DNA from: Rhodococcus sp. 4CII
GTDB taxonomy: Bacteria > Actinomycetota > Actinomycetes > Mycobacteriales > Mycobacteriaceae
Length of the DNA: 64,000 nt
NCBI RefSeq assembly: GCF_014256275.1
Contig: NZ_JACCFE010000002.1
Location: 2,542,001-2,606,000, forward strand
Direction of reading: 5' to 3'
The notes under the pieces were generated by a model that ran no database searches, was not told the DNA's origin, and saw nothing but the letters and a program-made list of their open reading frames with translations. Shown one piece after another: positions 42,834 to 51,037 of this stretch. The number at the start of each line of letters is the position of its first letter. Within the stretch, counting starts at the first letter, position 1. A program made the position numbers and the translations under genes.

Positions 42834-44519
42834 TCAGCTGACGGCTTGTGCCCGCTGCTGCCGGTCGGCCTCGATCTTCGCGGCGATCTGCGCACGGAGC
42901 ACGTTCTTCTGGATCTTGCCCGTGGCAGTCGTCGGCAGTGCCTCGACGATCTCCAGCCGCTCCGGAACCTTCTGGATCGCCACTCCCTGCTCGAGGAGGT
43001 AGGTCTTGATCTTCTCGAGCGTGATGTCGTCGTATCCCGGCGCCGGGACGAGGTAGAGACACACCGCCTCGCCGAGTCTCTGGTCGGGCATCGCGACCGC
43101 GGCGACACCGCGGACGGCGGGGTGCGCGGCCAGGAGATCTTCCACCTGACGGACGCTGATGTTCATGCCGCCGCGGATCACGATGTCCTTGGTGCGGCCG
43201 GTGACGCGCACGTAGCCGTCCTCGTCCATCCGGCCGAGATCTCCCGAGAGGGAATAGCCGTCGGGAGTGAACAGCTTGGCCGTCTCCTCGGGGTTGTGGA
43301 GATACCCGAGCATGTGCATGGCGCCCTTGTAGGCGACGTCGCCCTCTTCGCCGCGCGGAACCTCGTTACCGAGTTCGTCGACGATCTTCACCGACTGCAT
43401 CGGCAGCGGACGCCCGTCCGAGGTGAGCGACCGCTCGGGATCGTCGTGCACCGTGCACATGGTGGTCGTGACATTCTCCGAGCGGCCGTACAGGCTGAGT
43501 ACCTGCAGACTCGGGAAGAGTTCGGCCGCCTTCGTGACGAAGCTGGCGGGGATCGGGGCACCGGCCGCCACCCACAGCCGCATGCTGCCGATGTCGTGCA
43601 AGGCGGGGTCGTAGGCGTCCATGAGCATCTGCAGGAACGTCGTGGCACTCACCGCGACCGTGCAGCCGCGTTCCTTGATCTGCGCCATCCCCCGGACCGG
43701 CTCCCACACCTCGATGAGATGCGACGCCGCTCCGTGCATGAGCGGAAGGACGATGCTGGTGACCAGGCCGGTGGTGTGCGTGATCGGCGAGGGGCCGAAC
43801 TGCACGTCGTCGGGTGTGTAGGCAAATCCCTTGGCCAGCAGACGGGATCCACAGGCGATCGTGTTGAACGTGTGGATGCAGCCCTTGGGTCGGGACGTGG
43901 TGCCGCTGCTGTAGACGATGACGAACGGCTCGTCCGGCCCGACACCCGGCCCGAGTTCGGCGATCGCCTCCTCGGGGCCGATCTCCGCGAACAGCGACTC
44001 GAACGACACCGCTCCGTTCGGTAGTTCGCCGCTCCCGCGGACGACGACGACATCCTCGAGCGAGTCGACGGCACCCAGGATGTCGGTGTACATGCCCGCA
44101 TAATCGAACTTCTTGAAGCTCTGCGGCGTAATCGCCAGCCGCACACCCGCGTTACCCAGGATGTACTCGACGTCGTCGCGGCGGTAGATCGGCATGATCG
44201 GCACCAGAACGGCGCCCAATCTCGACAGCGCCACGGCGATGATCGCGAATTCGATCCAGTTCGGAACCTGCACCGACACGCGGTCGCCGGTGGTGATTCC
44301 GTGGCGCCGCAGCCCCACGGCCAGGCTCAGCGCTCTGTCACGCAGCTGCCGGAAGGTGATGCCACCGCTGGTGTCGTCGGTCAGAAAGATGCGGTCGCCC
44401 CGCTCGGCAACCTGGACCTCGAGCATGTCGAAGAAGGTGTCGCGGTGCCACTGCCCGGTGGCATAGAACTCTCGGATCTGTTCGTCCGAATAGCGATCGG
44501 TGACCGATGCGAACGCCAT
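42834..44519 (-). CDS. Acyl-CoA ligase (AMP-forming), cyclohexanecarboxylate/cyclic-acid type candidate
   Basis: A 561-residue adenylate-forming enzyme. The phosphate loop is IVYSSGTTSRPKGCIHTF, with LYGRSENVTTTMCTVHDD in the A5 region, LSGDLGRMDEDGYVRVTGRTKDIVIRGG and the catalytic Lys in TTATGKIQKNVL. The overall pattern (FYATGQWHRDTFFDML opening, IHTFNT after the phosphate loop) recalls AliA-type cyclohexanecarboxylate and related ligases. With BadH and BadI-like genes nearby, activation of an alicyclic acid is a reasonable hypothesis. A GGTTAGACC box lies about 70 bp upstream of ATG 44519. Confidence 0.82.
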   Translation of the reverse strand: MAFASVTDRYSDEQIREFYATGQWHRDTFFDMLEVQVAERGDRIFLTDDTSGGITFRQLRDRALSLAVGLRRHGITTGDRVSVQVPNWIEFAIIAVALSRLGAVLVPIMPIYRRDDVEYILGNAGVRLAITPQSFKKFDYAGMYTDILGAVDSLEDVVVVRGSGELPNGAVSFESLFAEIGPEEAIAELGPGVGPDEPFVIVYSSGTTSRPKGCIHTFNTIACGSRLLAKGFAYTPDDVQFGPSPITHTTGLVTSIVLPLMHGAASHLIEVWEPVRGMAQIKERGCTVAVSATTFLQMLMDAYDPALHDIGSMRLWVAAGAPIPASFVTKAAELFPSLQVLSLYGRSENVTTTMCTVHDDPERSLTSDGRPLPMQSVKIVDELGNEVPRGEEGDVAYKGAMHMLGYLHNPEETAKLFTPDGYSLSGDLGRMDEDGYVRVTGRTKDIVIRGGMNISVRQVEDLLAAHPAVRGVAAVAMPDQRLGEAVCLYLVPAPGYDDITLEKIKTYLLEQGVAIQKVPERLEIVEALPTTATGKIQKNVLRAQIAAKIEADRQQRAQAVS

Positions 44520-44589
44520 GAGAAGCCTTCCTCTGAGCGCAGATGTAAAGAGGGAATAGAAAACCCTGTGTTGGCCCTCACAATATAAT

Positions 44590-44598
44590 GGTTAGACC
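44590..44598. promoter_or_regulatory. GGTTAGACC box (putative GntR-type operator)
   Basis: TAATGGTTAGACCGAAAG, one mismatch from GGTCNGACC, between the crotonase stop and the ligase start. Confidence 0.45.
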
Positions 44599-44627
44599 GA
44601 AAGTGCAACGAGTTCGGGAGTCGGTGA

Positions 44628-45407
44628 TCAGCGCAGGCTCCATACGGGAGAACGCTTTTCGCGAAACGCTGTGACTCCCTCGACGATGTCCTCGGTCGTG
44701 AATGCGAGAGCGAGCTGGGACTGCAGGGCTGTGAGCGCGTCCGGCAGCGACATGTCCCGGGTGTTGTTGATCGCCTCCTTGCCCAGACGCATGAGCAGCG
44801 GCGATTTGCCCGCGAGCCGCTTCGCCCACGCCCGGACCTCCGCCTCGAAGTCGTCGTCCGGAATCACGCGGTTCACGAGCCCCAGCTCGAGTGCATCCGT
44901 GGCCGTGATGAGCTCGCCGTACATCATCAGCTCGTTCGCCTTGAGGCGCCCGACGTTCCGATAGATGAGGGCGGAGATCATGAACGGGAAGACACCGACA
45001 TTGATCTCCGGGCACCCGAACCGGACCGACTCCTTGGCGAGCACGAAATCGCACGCCAGCGCGAGACCGAACGCACCCGCCAGCACGTCGCCGCCCGCCG
45101 CGCAGATCACCGGCTTCCCGAGGCCGCCGATGAGTTGATACAGGCGCGGGAAGCGATCCAGCCCGGCATATTTGACGATCGTCGGCGTCTCGCTCGCGAA
45201 CGCCTTGAGGTCGCCGCCCGCCGAGAAGACCTTCTCGTGCGACGAGGCCAGCACGACGACCCGCACGTCGTCGTCTTCCCGAGCGCGTTCGAGCGCGGCG
45301 AGGAGCTCGTCGAGCAGGTCGTCGGACAGCGCGTTGCGGGTTTCGGGGCGATCGAGAGTGAGGACGGCGACATGCTCGTCGACGTCGTATCGCACGGGGT
45401 GCGCCAT
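44628..45407 (-). CDS. Enoyl-CoA hydratase/isomerase (crotonase)
   Basis: A 259-residue crotonase-fold protein. FSAGGDLKAFA and AGGDVLAGAFGLALACDFV are the oxyanion-hole strands, and FGCPEINVGVFPFMISALIYRNVG occupies the catalytic region: one Glu is kept in PEINVG, but the second position lacks the canonical PGxGG. It therefore may be an isomerase or another crotonase activity rather than a hydratase. ATG 45407 was chosen because a longer frame into 45.5-46.2 kb runs antisense to the LuxR gene. A TGGTCGTACCA box lies 20 bp upstream. Confidence 0.83.
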   Translation of the reverse strand: MAHPVRYDVDEHVAVLTLDRPETRNALSDDLLDELLAALERAREDDDVRVVVLASSHEKVFSAGGDLKAFASETPTIVKYAGLDRFPRLYQLIGGLGKPVICAAGGDVLAGAFGLALACDFVLAKESVRFGCPEINVGVFPFMISALIYRNVGRLKANELMMYGELITATDALELGLVNRVIPDDDFEAEVRAWAKRLAGKSPLLMRLGKEAINNTRDMSLPDALTALQSQLALAFTTEDIVEGVTAFREKRSPVWSLR

Positions 45408-45426
45408 AGGGCCGATCCTTCCATTT

Positions 45427-45437
45427 TGGTCGTACCA
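45427..45437. promoter_or_regulatory. TGGTCGTACCA palindrome (putative GntR-type operator)
   Basis: TGGT-CGT-ACCA, a perfect TGGTNNNACCA palindrome as used by several FadR-subfamily regulators, 20 bp upstream of the crotonase ATG. Confidence 0.5.
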
Positions 45438-45512
45438 TTCGACCCTAGTACGATGGCCGCACCCGGGACAAGAAACCCGTGCGAATCGTTTTCCGGAAAG
45501 CGTGACGTATTT

Positions 45513-45521
45513 GGACTGACC
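45513..45521. promoter_or_regulatory. GGACTGACC box (inverted GGTCAGTCC)
   Basis: TTTGGACTGACCATATAC: exact reverse complement of the boxes at 407 and 41880, here next to a CATATA AT-rich element in the crotonase/luxR gap. Confidence 0.5.
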
Positions 45522-45657
45522 ATATACATTAGGGGGAGGCCGCGGACGGTGCAGCAACGTCCCAGGTGACACCTTCTCTATACTGTGCGTTGGGTCACAG
45601 AAATGGGCGACGGTGTCTTCGTCATCCGTGCGGCGGCCACGGCGCGAGGAGTGGTGA

Positions 45658-46773
45658 GTGGTCATTTCGACGAGTTCGTTCGAGCTTGCCGAGCAGGCAG
45701 TTGCAGAGTTGCAGGAGCTTCTCGGCAGCGAGCCGAACCTGATCCGTCTGGCGGACGGCGAACCCGATCTCACGGTGATCCGTGCGTTCGCGGCCAGGAA
45801 GTTGCGTGAGGGCGTCGCCTCCCCCGAGCACACCCTGCGCCTCGCAGAACTAGTGACCCGACTCGACGCCGCGAGTCGCGACGACATCGCCCGCCGACTG
45901 CGCGTGCACACCGCCCAATTCGAGGCTCTGCAGCAGGTCGTCCGCGCACTCGACAGCGGTACGGACCGTCTCGCGGAGGTCGTGACCCAGGAACTGTGCA
46001 CCAGCCTGGGATACGGCAAGGCGATGTTCTCCGTGGTCCGCGGTTCCACGTGGTCCCCCATCGCGTTAGCCGTCAACCCGGAGCTGAGCGGGGACTTCCA
46101 CGACCTCATCACGGCCATCGACGGCCGCGAGATCTCGCTGCGTGAGGCCCCGCGCGAGGCGGAACTGGTCCGCCGCCGCAAGCCGTACGCCGTGGACGCC
46201 GTCGACACCTATCGGCACACCTACCGCCCCCTGATCGACCTCTCGCGTCCGGCCGGATACCTCGCCGTGCCGGTCGTCGTCGACGCCCGCGCAGTCGCGA
46301 TGATCCACGTCGACCGCCAGAGCGACAGCCTGTCCGACACCGACGTCCACCTCGTCGCGGTGCTGGCCGGCGCCTGCGCCTCGTCGAAGGAACGCGCCGA
46401 ACTGCGGCGGCAGATCTCCACCCGCAACGAGCACGTCGACGCCGAGATACAGCGGCTCACCCAGGCACTGCGGCACCTCGAACAGCCCCTGACGATGCCG
46501 GAACTCGACTGCGACCTCCCCCGCGCCGGCACGCCGAACGTCGCCGACACGGCGCCGATCGTTCCGCGCGCGCACACCCTGACCGCCCGCGAGCGCGAAG
46601 TGCTCACCCTGATGGCGACGGGAGCCACCAACGCGGCCATCTCCCGCCGGCTGTGCATTTCCGACGGCACCGTGAAATCCCATGTCCAGCGGATCTTCAA
46701 GAAGCTCGGCGTCTCCACACGGGCCGAGGTGGCGGCGCTGTGCGCCAACACCAAGACGGTGTCCGGTGGCTGA
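45658..46773 (+). CDS. GAF-domain LuxR-type transcriptional regulator
   Basis: A 371-residue regulator. The N-terminal ~70 residues are helical, residues about 90-245 form a GAF-like sensor, and the C-terminal helix-turn-helix reads LTAREREVLTLMATGATNAA, ISRRLCISDGTVKSHVQRIF, KKLGVSTRAEV. It lacks a receiver domain, so it senses a small molecule rather than a histidine kinase. GTG 45658 follows GCGAGGA. It overlaps a second regulator of the same type by eight bases. Both stand next to the P450 cluster and probably activate it in response to its substrate. Confidence 0.86.
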   Translation: MVISTSSFELAEQAVAELQELLGSEPNLIRLADGEPDLTVIRAFAARKLREGVASPEHTLRLAELVTRLDAASRDDIARRLRVHTAQFEALQQVVRALDSGTDRLAEVVTQELCTSLGYGKAMFSVVRGSTWSPIALAVNPELSGDFHDLITAIDGREISLREAPREAELVRRRKPYAVDAVDTYRHTYRPLIDLSRPAGYLAVPVVVDARAVAMIHVDRQSDSLSDTDVHLVAVLAGACASSKERAELRRQISTRNEHVDAEIQRLTQALRHLEQPLTMPELDCDLPRAGTPNVADTAPIVPRAHTLTAREREVLTLMATGATNAAISRRLCISDGTVKSHVQRIFKKLGVSTRAEVAALCANTKTVSGG

Positions 46774-47737
46774 CGCTCCCCACGCCGACGAGAACACCAC
46801 GGACACCGAGCTCGATCGCGCCGTCGCGGACATCCTCACCGAGATGCGGACGGCCGATCCGGCCCGCGCGACCGAGCTCGGGAAGTGCCTCGTCGAGCTC
46901 CTCGACCGCAGAAACGCCGCCGACGCGACCCGGACCGCCGAGCTCGGCGCTGTCGCGACCGGCATCGATCGCGCCGTGCGGGCGTTGGACGACGCCGCCT
47001 CGAGTGCAGAACTCATGCAGCGCGCGTGTGAGCGCGTCGCGGAATTGTGCTCTGCGAGAGCAGTTGTCCTGTCCCTCCTCGACGGGGACCGCATTGTTCC
47101 CGCGACCTGGTTCGGCGCCGACCCCGGCACGATGCCGTCCCCACCCTCCGCCTTCGACCTCGTGGACGGTTCGCCGGAGGCGCAGTCGCTCGCCACGAAC
47201 ACGGTCGAGATCGGCGCCGACACCCCCGCCGCGCTGCGAGAGTTGCTGGGCACCAATGGTGTCACGGTCCTTCCCATCGTGGTCGGTGGCGCTGCGGCCG
47301 CGCTGATGCACCTGAACACCTCCGTGGACGACACTCTTCGCCACGCCCTGGGGGTGTTCGCCGAAGTGCTCGGCGGGTGCTTCGAGCGGGTTGGGCTGGA
47401 ATCGCGTCGCGAGCGCCAGAACGTCCTGCTGCAGGAGAGCGCCCGGCGGTGGACCGACGACACCGACCTCGACGCACCGCCTCCCCGCGGCACGTACGAA
47501 GTCGCACCGGCGCAGGCCGACCGCGACGCCGCCGAGCAACGCCTGCTCGACCCGCTGACCGACCGCGAGGCCGACGTCGTCCGATTGCTCCTCACCGGGG
47601 CGTCGAATTCCACGATCGCCACCGAACTGGTCATCACCGTCGACACGGTCAAGTCCCACGTGAAACGGATCCTCCGCAAACTCGGCGCGACCAACCGCGC
47701 CGAGCTGATCGCGAAATATCAGTCCCCGACCCGGTGA
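46766..47737 (+). CDS. LuxR-type transcriptional regulator, tandem paralogue
   Basis: A 323-residue regulator with the same layout as the upstream gene: N-terminal helical part, GAF-like middle (residues ~75-200) and C-terminal LTDREADVVRLLLTGASNST, IATELVITVDTVKSHVKRIL, RKLGATNRAELIAKY. GTG 46766 lies within the end of the first regulator in another frame; the longer frame upstream is a shadow. Tandem GAF-LuxR pairs are known beside actinobacterial monooxygenase clusters; the two may act as a heteromer. It converges on the ferredoxin gene with a 15-bp gap. Confidence 0.85.
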   Translation: MADAPHADENTTDTELDRAVADILTEMRTADPARATELGKCLVELLDRRNAADATRTAELGAVATGIDRAVRALDDAASSAELMQRACERVAELCSARAVVLSLLDGDRIVPATWFGADPGTMPSPPSAFDLVDGSPEAQSLATNTVEIGADTPAALRELLGTNGVTVLPIVVGGAAAALMHLNTSVDDTLRHALGVFAEVLGGCFERVGLESRRERQNVLLQESARRWTDDTDLDAPPPRGTYEVAPAQADRDAAEQRLLDPLTDREADVVRLLLTGASNSTIATELVITVDTVKSHVKRILRKLGATNRAELIAKYQSPTR

Positions 47738-47752
47738 ACCGGACCGGAACTG

Positions 47753-48073
47753 TCAGGCGTCCGAGGACGGGACGGTCACGGTGACGGTGTCCACGTCCGG
47801 CGTGAGCACGAGCTGGCAGGCGAGACGCGAACACGGCTGGACACCGTCGAGGAACTCGAGGAGGTCCTGTTCCTCCAGCGTCGGCTCGCCGAACGCCGCA
47901 CTGGAACCGTCGTCCAGGTACACATGGCAGGTGGCGCACGAGCAGCTACCGCCGCATTCGGCAACGATGCCGGGGAGGTTGTTGCGTACCGACCCGTCCA
48001 TCACGCTCTGGCCGGCGGGGACATCGACGGACGACGTCGAGCCGTCCGGGAGCTGGTAAACAACGGTGGGCAT
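47753..48073 (-). CDS. 2Fe-2S ferredoxin (putidaredoxin/adrenodoxin type)
   Basis: A 106-residue ferredoxin. Cys40, Cys46 and Cys49 (ECGGSCSCATC, CX5CX2C) and Cys86 (RLACQ) are the cluster ligands; Cys44 and Cys81 are extra. The type passes electrons from an FAD reductase to a P450. It is transcribed on the opposite strand from the P450 and reductase genes, an unusual split for a one-substrate system, and would share the 353-bp divergent promoter region with the P450. Confidence 0.9.
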   Translation of the reverse strand: MPTVVYQLPDGSTSSVDVPAGQSVMDGSVRNNLPGIVAECGGSCSCATCHVYLDDGSSAAFGEPTLEEQDLLEFLDGVQPCSRLACQLVLTPDVDTVTVTVPSSDA

Positions 48074-48426
48074 GGCGATCTCCTTCAGATTGACCGATGA
48101 AACATCTCCGCGGCCGTCTTCCCGGGCGGCTCGCCGAACCCGGTAAAGGTCCGGCCGCGTTCTCCGTATCGAAAATTGTGTCGCCGGTCACTGCCGGGGC
48201 GCATCACCACTTCGACTGATTACCCCCCTCCCGTGGGGTGATTCTTGCCGCGCCGACCGCGCTGCGCGCTGGGGTGACCCGGCACACATCCCCCGTTAGG
48301 TGGACAACTTTCGATCAATGGTGTGATGCCCCTCACTCTTCTGGCTGCCAGGCTGAAGTCACTCCAGTCGGCGAGGGCGCCGCAACGTTTCGGCGCCGCA
48401 CCTCACTGCACCACGAAGGGGAATCG
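48074..48426. promoter_or_regulatory. 353-bp divergent ferredoxin/P450 promoter region
   Basis: No gene is supported. An imperfect inverted repeat at 48218-48244 (GATTACCCC ... GGGGTGATTC) and further GGGGTGA/CCCCTCAC copies near 48271 and 48324 are candidate binding sites for the LuxR pair. GAAGGGGAATCG is the ribosome site of the P450. Confidence 0.5.
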
Positions 48427-49749
48427 ATGAGCACTACAGAGCAGACCACGGAACTGATTCCGGACACCATCGCCCGTCAGATCGTTCTGCCCGAGGGGCA
48501 CCGGGACAATGACGCGCTGTTCGAGGCCTACCGCTGGCTGCGTGAGAACAACCCGCTCGGGCGTGCGCAGGTCGAGGGATACGACCCGATCTGGCTGGTG
48601 AGCAAGCACTCCGACATCATGGAGATCGAGCGCCAGCCCGACATCTTCACCAGTGCCGGCGGTGAGGACAAGGGCTCCGTCAATCCGATCCTGGCGAATC
48701 AGGCCGGCGACGCGTTCACCAAGAGCATCAACAACGGCAGCCTCCGCATCCTCGAGACCCTCACCTACCTCGACCCGCCGGAGCACACCGCGATCAAGGA
48801 CATCGCGCTGGACTGGTTCCGCCCCACCAACCTCGCCCAGTGGGAGAGCGTCATCCGCGACCTCGCCAAGGCTGCCGTCGCCCGGCTTCTGAAGACGGAC
48901 GGCCGGATCGACTTCGTCAAGGATTTCGCCCTCCACTACCCCCTGCACGTCATCATGAGCCTGTTCGGGGTACCGGAATCGGACGAGCCCCGCATGATGG
49001 CCCTCACCCAGGAATTCTTCGGCACGGCGGATCCCGACGCGGCACGTGAAGACGTCGAACCGCTCACCCCGGACGCTGCCGCGAAGCAGTGGGTGGCCAC
49101 GATTCAGGACTTCTACGCCTACTTCGAGAGGCTGCTGCAGGACCGGCGGGCCAACCCCCGGGACGATCTCGCAACGATCATCTCGGTGGCACGTGACGAG
49201 AGTGGCGAGTACTACCCGAACGAGGTGGCCTACGGCTACTTCATCGCCATCGCCACCGCGGGTCACGACACCACCTCGAGCACCCTCGCGGGCGGCATGC
49301 TCGAACTCGGGCGGAACCCGGAACTCCTCGCCAAGGCGAAGGCGGATCCGGCGCTCGCGCCGCACATCGTCAACGAGTCGCTGCGCTGGGCGTCGCCGGT
49401 CAAGCACTTCATGCGTCAGGCGACGCAGGACTACACGCTGCGCGGCCGCGACATCAAGAAGGGCGACCGCTTCATGCTGCTGTACCAGTCGGGCAACCGC
49501 GACGCGGACGTGATTCCGGACCCCGACACCTTCGACATCACCCGCAGGCCCAACAAGCACATCGCGTTCGGCTACGGCCCGCACATGTGCATCGGCCAGC
49601 ACCTGGCGAAGCTGGAACTGCGGATCATGTTCGAGGAATTGCTCCCCCACATCGAGTCGCTCGAGCTTGCCGACGACACGAAGATGATCCAGACCAACTT
49701 CGTCGGCGGGCTCAAGAACATGCCCGTCCAGATCGAATTCACCAGGTAA
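48427..49749 (+). CDS. Cytochrome P450
   Basis: A 440-residue soluble bacterial P450. The I-helix oxygen-binding motif AGHDTTSS begins at residue 278, ESLRW is the K-helix ExxR, and the haem loop is FGYGPHMCIGQHLAKLELR with the thiolate ligand Cys388. It resembles the class I P450s that hydroxylate terpenoid or steroid-like carbon skeletons (opening LPEGHRDNDALFEAYRWLRE), but I cannot fix a CYP number. The reductase starts 5 bp after the stop, and alcohol and aldehyde dehydrogenases follow, pointing to stepwise oxidation of a methyl group to a carboxylate. Confidence 0.92.
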   Translation: MSTTEQTTELIPDTIARQIVLPEGHRDNDALFEAYRWLRENNPLGRAQVEGYDPIWLVSKHSDIMEIERQPDIFTSAGGEDKGSVNPILANQAGDAFTKSINNGSLRILETLTYLDPPEHTAIKDIALDWFRPTNLAQWESVIRDLAKAAVARLLKTDGRIDFVKDFALHYPLHVIMSLFGVPESDEPRMMALTQEFFGTADPDAAREDVEPLTPDAAAKQWVATIQDFYAYFERLLQDRRANPRDDLATIISVARDESGEYYPNEVAYGYFIAIATAGHDTTSSTLAGGMLELGRNPELLAKAKADPALAPHIVNESLRWASPVKHFMRQATQDYTLRGRDIKKGDRFMLLYQSGNRDADVIPDPDTFDITRRPNKHIAFGYGPHMCIGQHLAKLELRIMFEELLPHIESLELADDTKMIQTNFVGGLKNMPVQIEFTR

Positions 49750-49753
49750 CAAG

Positions 49754-50983
49754 ATGGTCACCTCACATCCGTCACACACCGTGGTGATCGTCGGGGCCGG
49801 GCATGCCGGCGGCACCCTCGCCGGCATGCTGCGGCAGCAGAAATTCGACGGTCGCATCGTCCTGTGCGGGGACGAAACCCATCCGCCCTATCACCGCCCG
49901 CCGCTGTCGAAGAAGTACGCCGACGAGGAGTTCGTCCAGTGGCTCAAGCCGGAATCGTTCTACGCCGACAACGAGATCGACACGCTGCTCGGTGATCCGG
50001 TCGTCCGAATCGACCGCGACGCCCGGACTGCGACGACGGCGTCCGGCACGGTTCTCGAGTACACGACACTCGTGCTCGCGACGGGCGCCGCGCCGCGGAC
50101 GCTGACCCTCCTGGGAAGCGATCTCGAGGGTGTACTCAGCCTGCGCACCCTCGCCGACGCCACGATGCTGCGTGAGGCCGTGCACACCGGATCGGCGCTG
50201 GCGATCATCGGCGGTGGGTACGTGGGACTCGAGGTCGCGGCGTCGGCCCGCGCCCGTGGATGCGACGTCACGGTGATCGAACGGGAGGACCGGGTGCTGG
50301 CCCGGGTCGCGAGCCGGGAACTGTCGACGGCGCTCACCGACTTCCACCGGAACCGCGGAACCCGCATTCTCACCGGGGCCGAGGTCCGGGGAATCACCGG
50401 CTCCGACGGCCGGGTGGCCGGGGTCGAACTCGGTGACGGAACCGAGATCGCCTGCGACGTCGTCCTGGTCGGTGTCGGCGCCATCCCGAACGACGCGCTG
50501 GCACGCGAGTCCGGCCTCGAGTGCCTCGCGGGAATCGTCGTCGACGGGTCGGCCCACACGAGTGATCCGCACGTTCTGGCGATCGGCGACGTGACCTATC
50601 GACTGCACGACACGCTCGGAAAGATGGTGCGGCTGGAAAGCATTCCGAGTGCGGTCGAGCAGGCGAAGCAGGCGGCGGCGGTCATCATGGGCGCGCCGAT
50701 GCCACCGCACGAGGTGCCGTGGTTCTGGTCGGATCAGTTCGACCTGAAGATGAAGATGGCGGGCATGATCGGTCCGGATACGCAGGCGATCCTGCGCGGA
50801 AATGCCTCCGACACCTCGTTCGCGCTGTTCCACGTCGACAGCGACGGGATACCGGTGGCTGTCGAGACCGTGAATGCCCCGGGCGAATTCATGGCCGGAA
50901 AAAAGTTCATCGGCAACCGCACCAAGGTCGACCGCACCGCCCTCGCCGATCCCACGACGCCGTTGCGGGAAACCGTTCTCTGA
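49754..50983 (+). CDS. FAD-dependent ferredoxin reductase (putidaredoxin reductase type)
   Basis: A 409-residue NAD(P)H-ferredoxin reductase. VVIVGAGHAGGTLAGML binds FAD, PPYHRPPLSKKY is the typical family block, LAIIGGGYVGLEVAASARARG binds NADH, and HVLAIGDVTYR followed by VRLESIPSAVEQAKQAA and PWFWSDQFDLKMKMAG close the FAD site. It would reduce the divergent 2Fe-2S ferredoxin for the P450. It is translated five bases after the P450. Confidence 0.9.
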   Translation: MVTSHPSHTVVIVGAGHAGGTLAGMLRQQKFDGRIVLCGDETHPPYHRPPLSKKYADEEFVQWLKPESFYADNEIDTLLGDPVVRIDRDARTATTASGTVLEYTTLVLATGAAPRTLTLLGSDLEGVLSLRTLADATMLREAVHTGSALAIIGGGYVGLEVAASARARGCDVTVIEREDRVLARVASRELSTALTDFHRNRGTRILTGAEVRGITGSDGRVAGVELGDGTEIACDVVLVGVGAIPNDALARESGLECLAGIVVDGSAHTSDPHVLAIGDVTYRLHDTLGKMVRLESIPSAVEQAKQAAAVIMGAPMPPHEVPWFWSDQFDLKMKMAGMIGPDTQAILRGNASDTSFALFHVDSDGIPVAVETVNAPGEFMAGKKFIGNRTKVDRTALADPTTPLRETVL

Positions 50984-51037
50984 TCATTCGATTTCTACCG
51001 GTCCTGCCGGGGCCGGCCCACACCACAGGGAGTATTG

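Larger units (their letters stand above)
45408..45657. promoter_or_regulatory. Divergent promoter between crotonase and luxR
   Basis: 250 bp without a supported gene. It contains TGGTCGTACCA at 45427 and GGACTGACC at 45513, and GCGAGGA ahead of the luxR GTG. Confidence 0.6.

Noticed and set aside
48427..49749. Assigning the P450 to cholesterol (CYP125) or a named terpene CYP family
   Set aside because: The diagnostic features I can see are general to class I P450s; the subfamily needs a database comparison.
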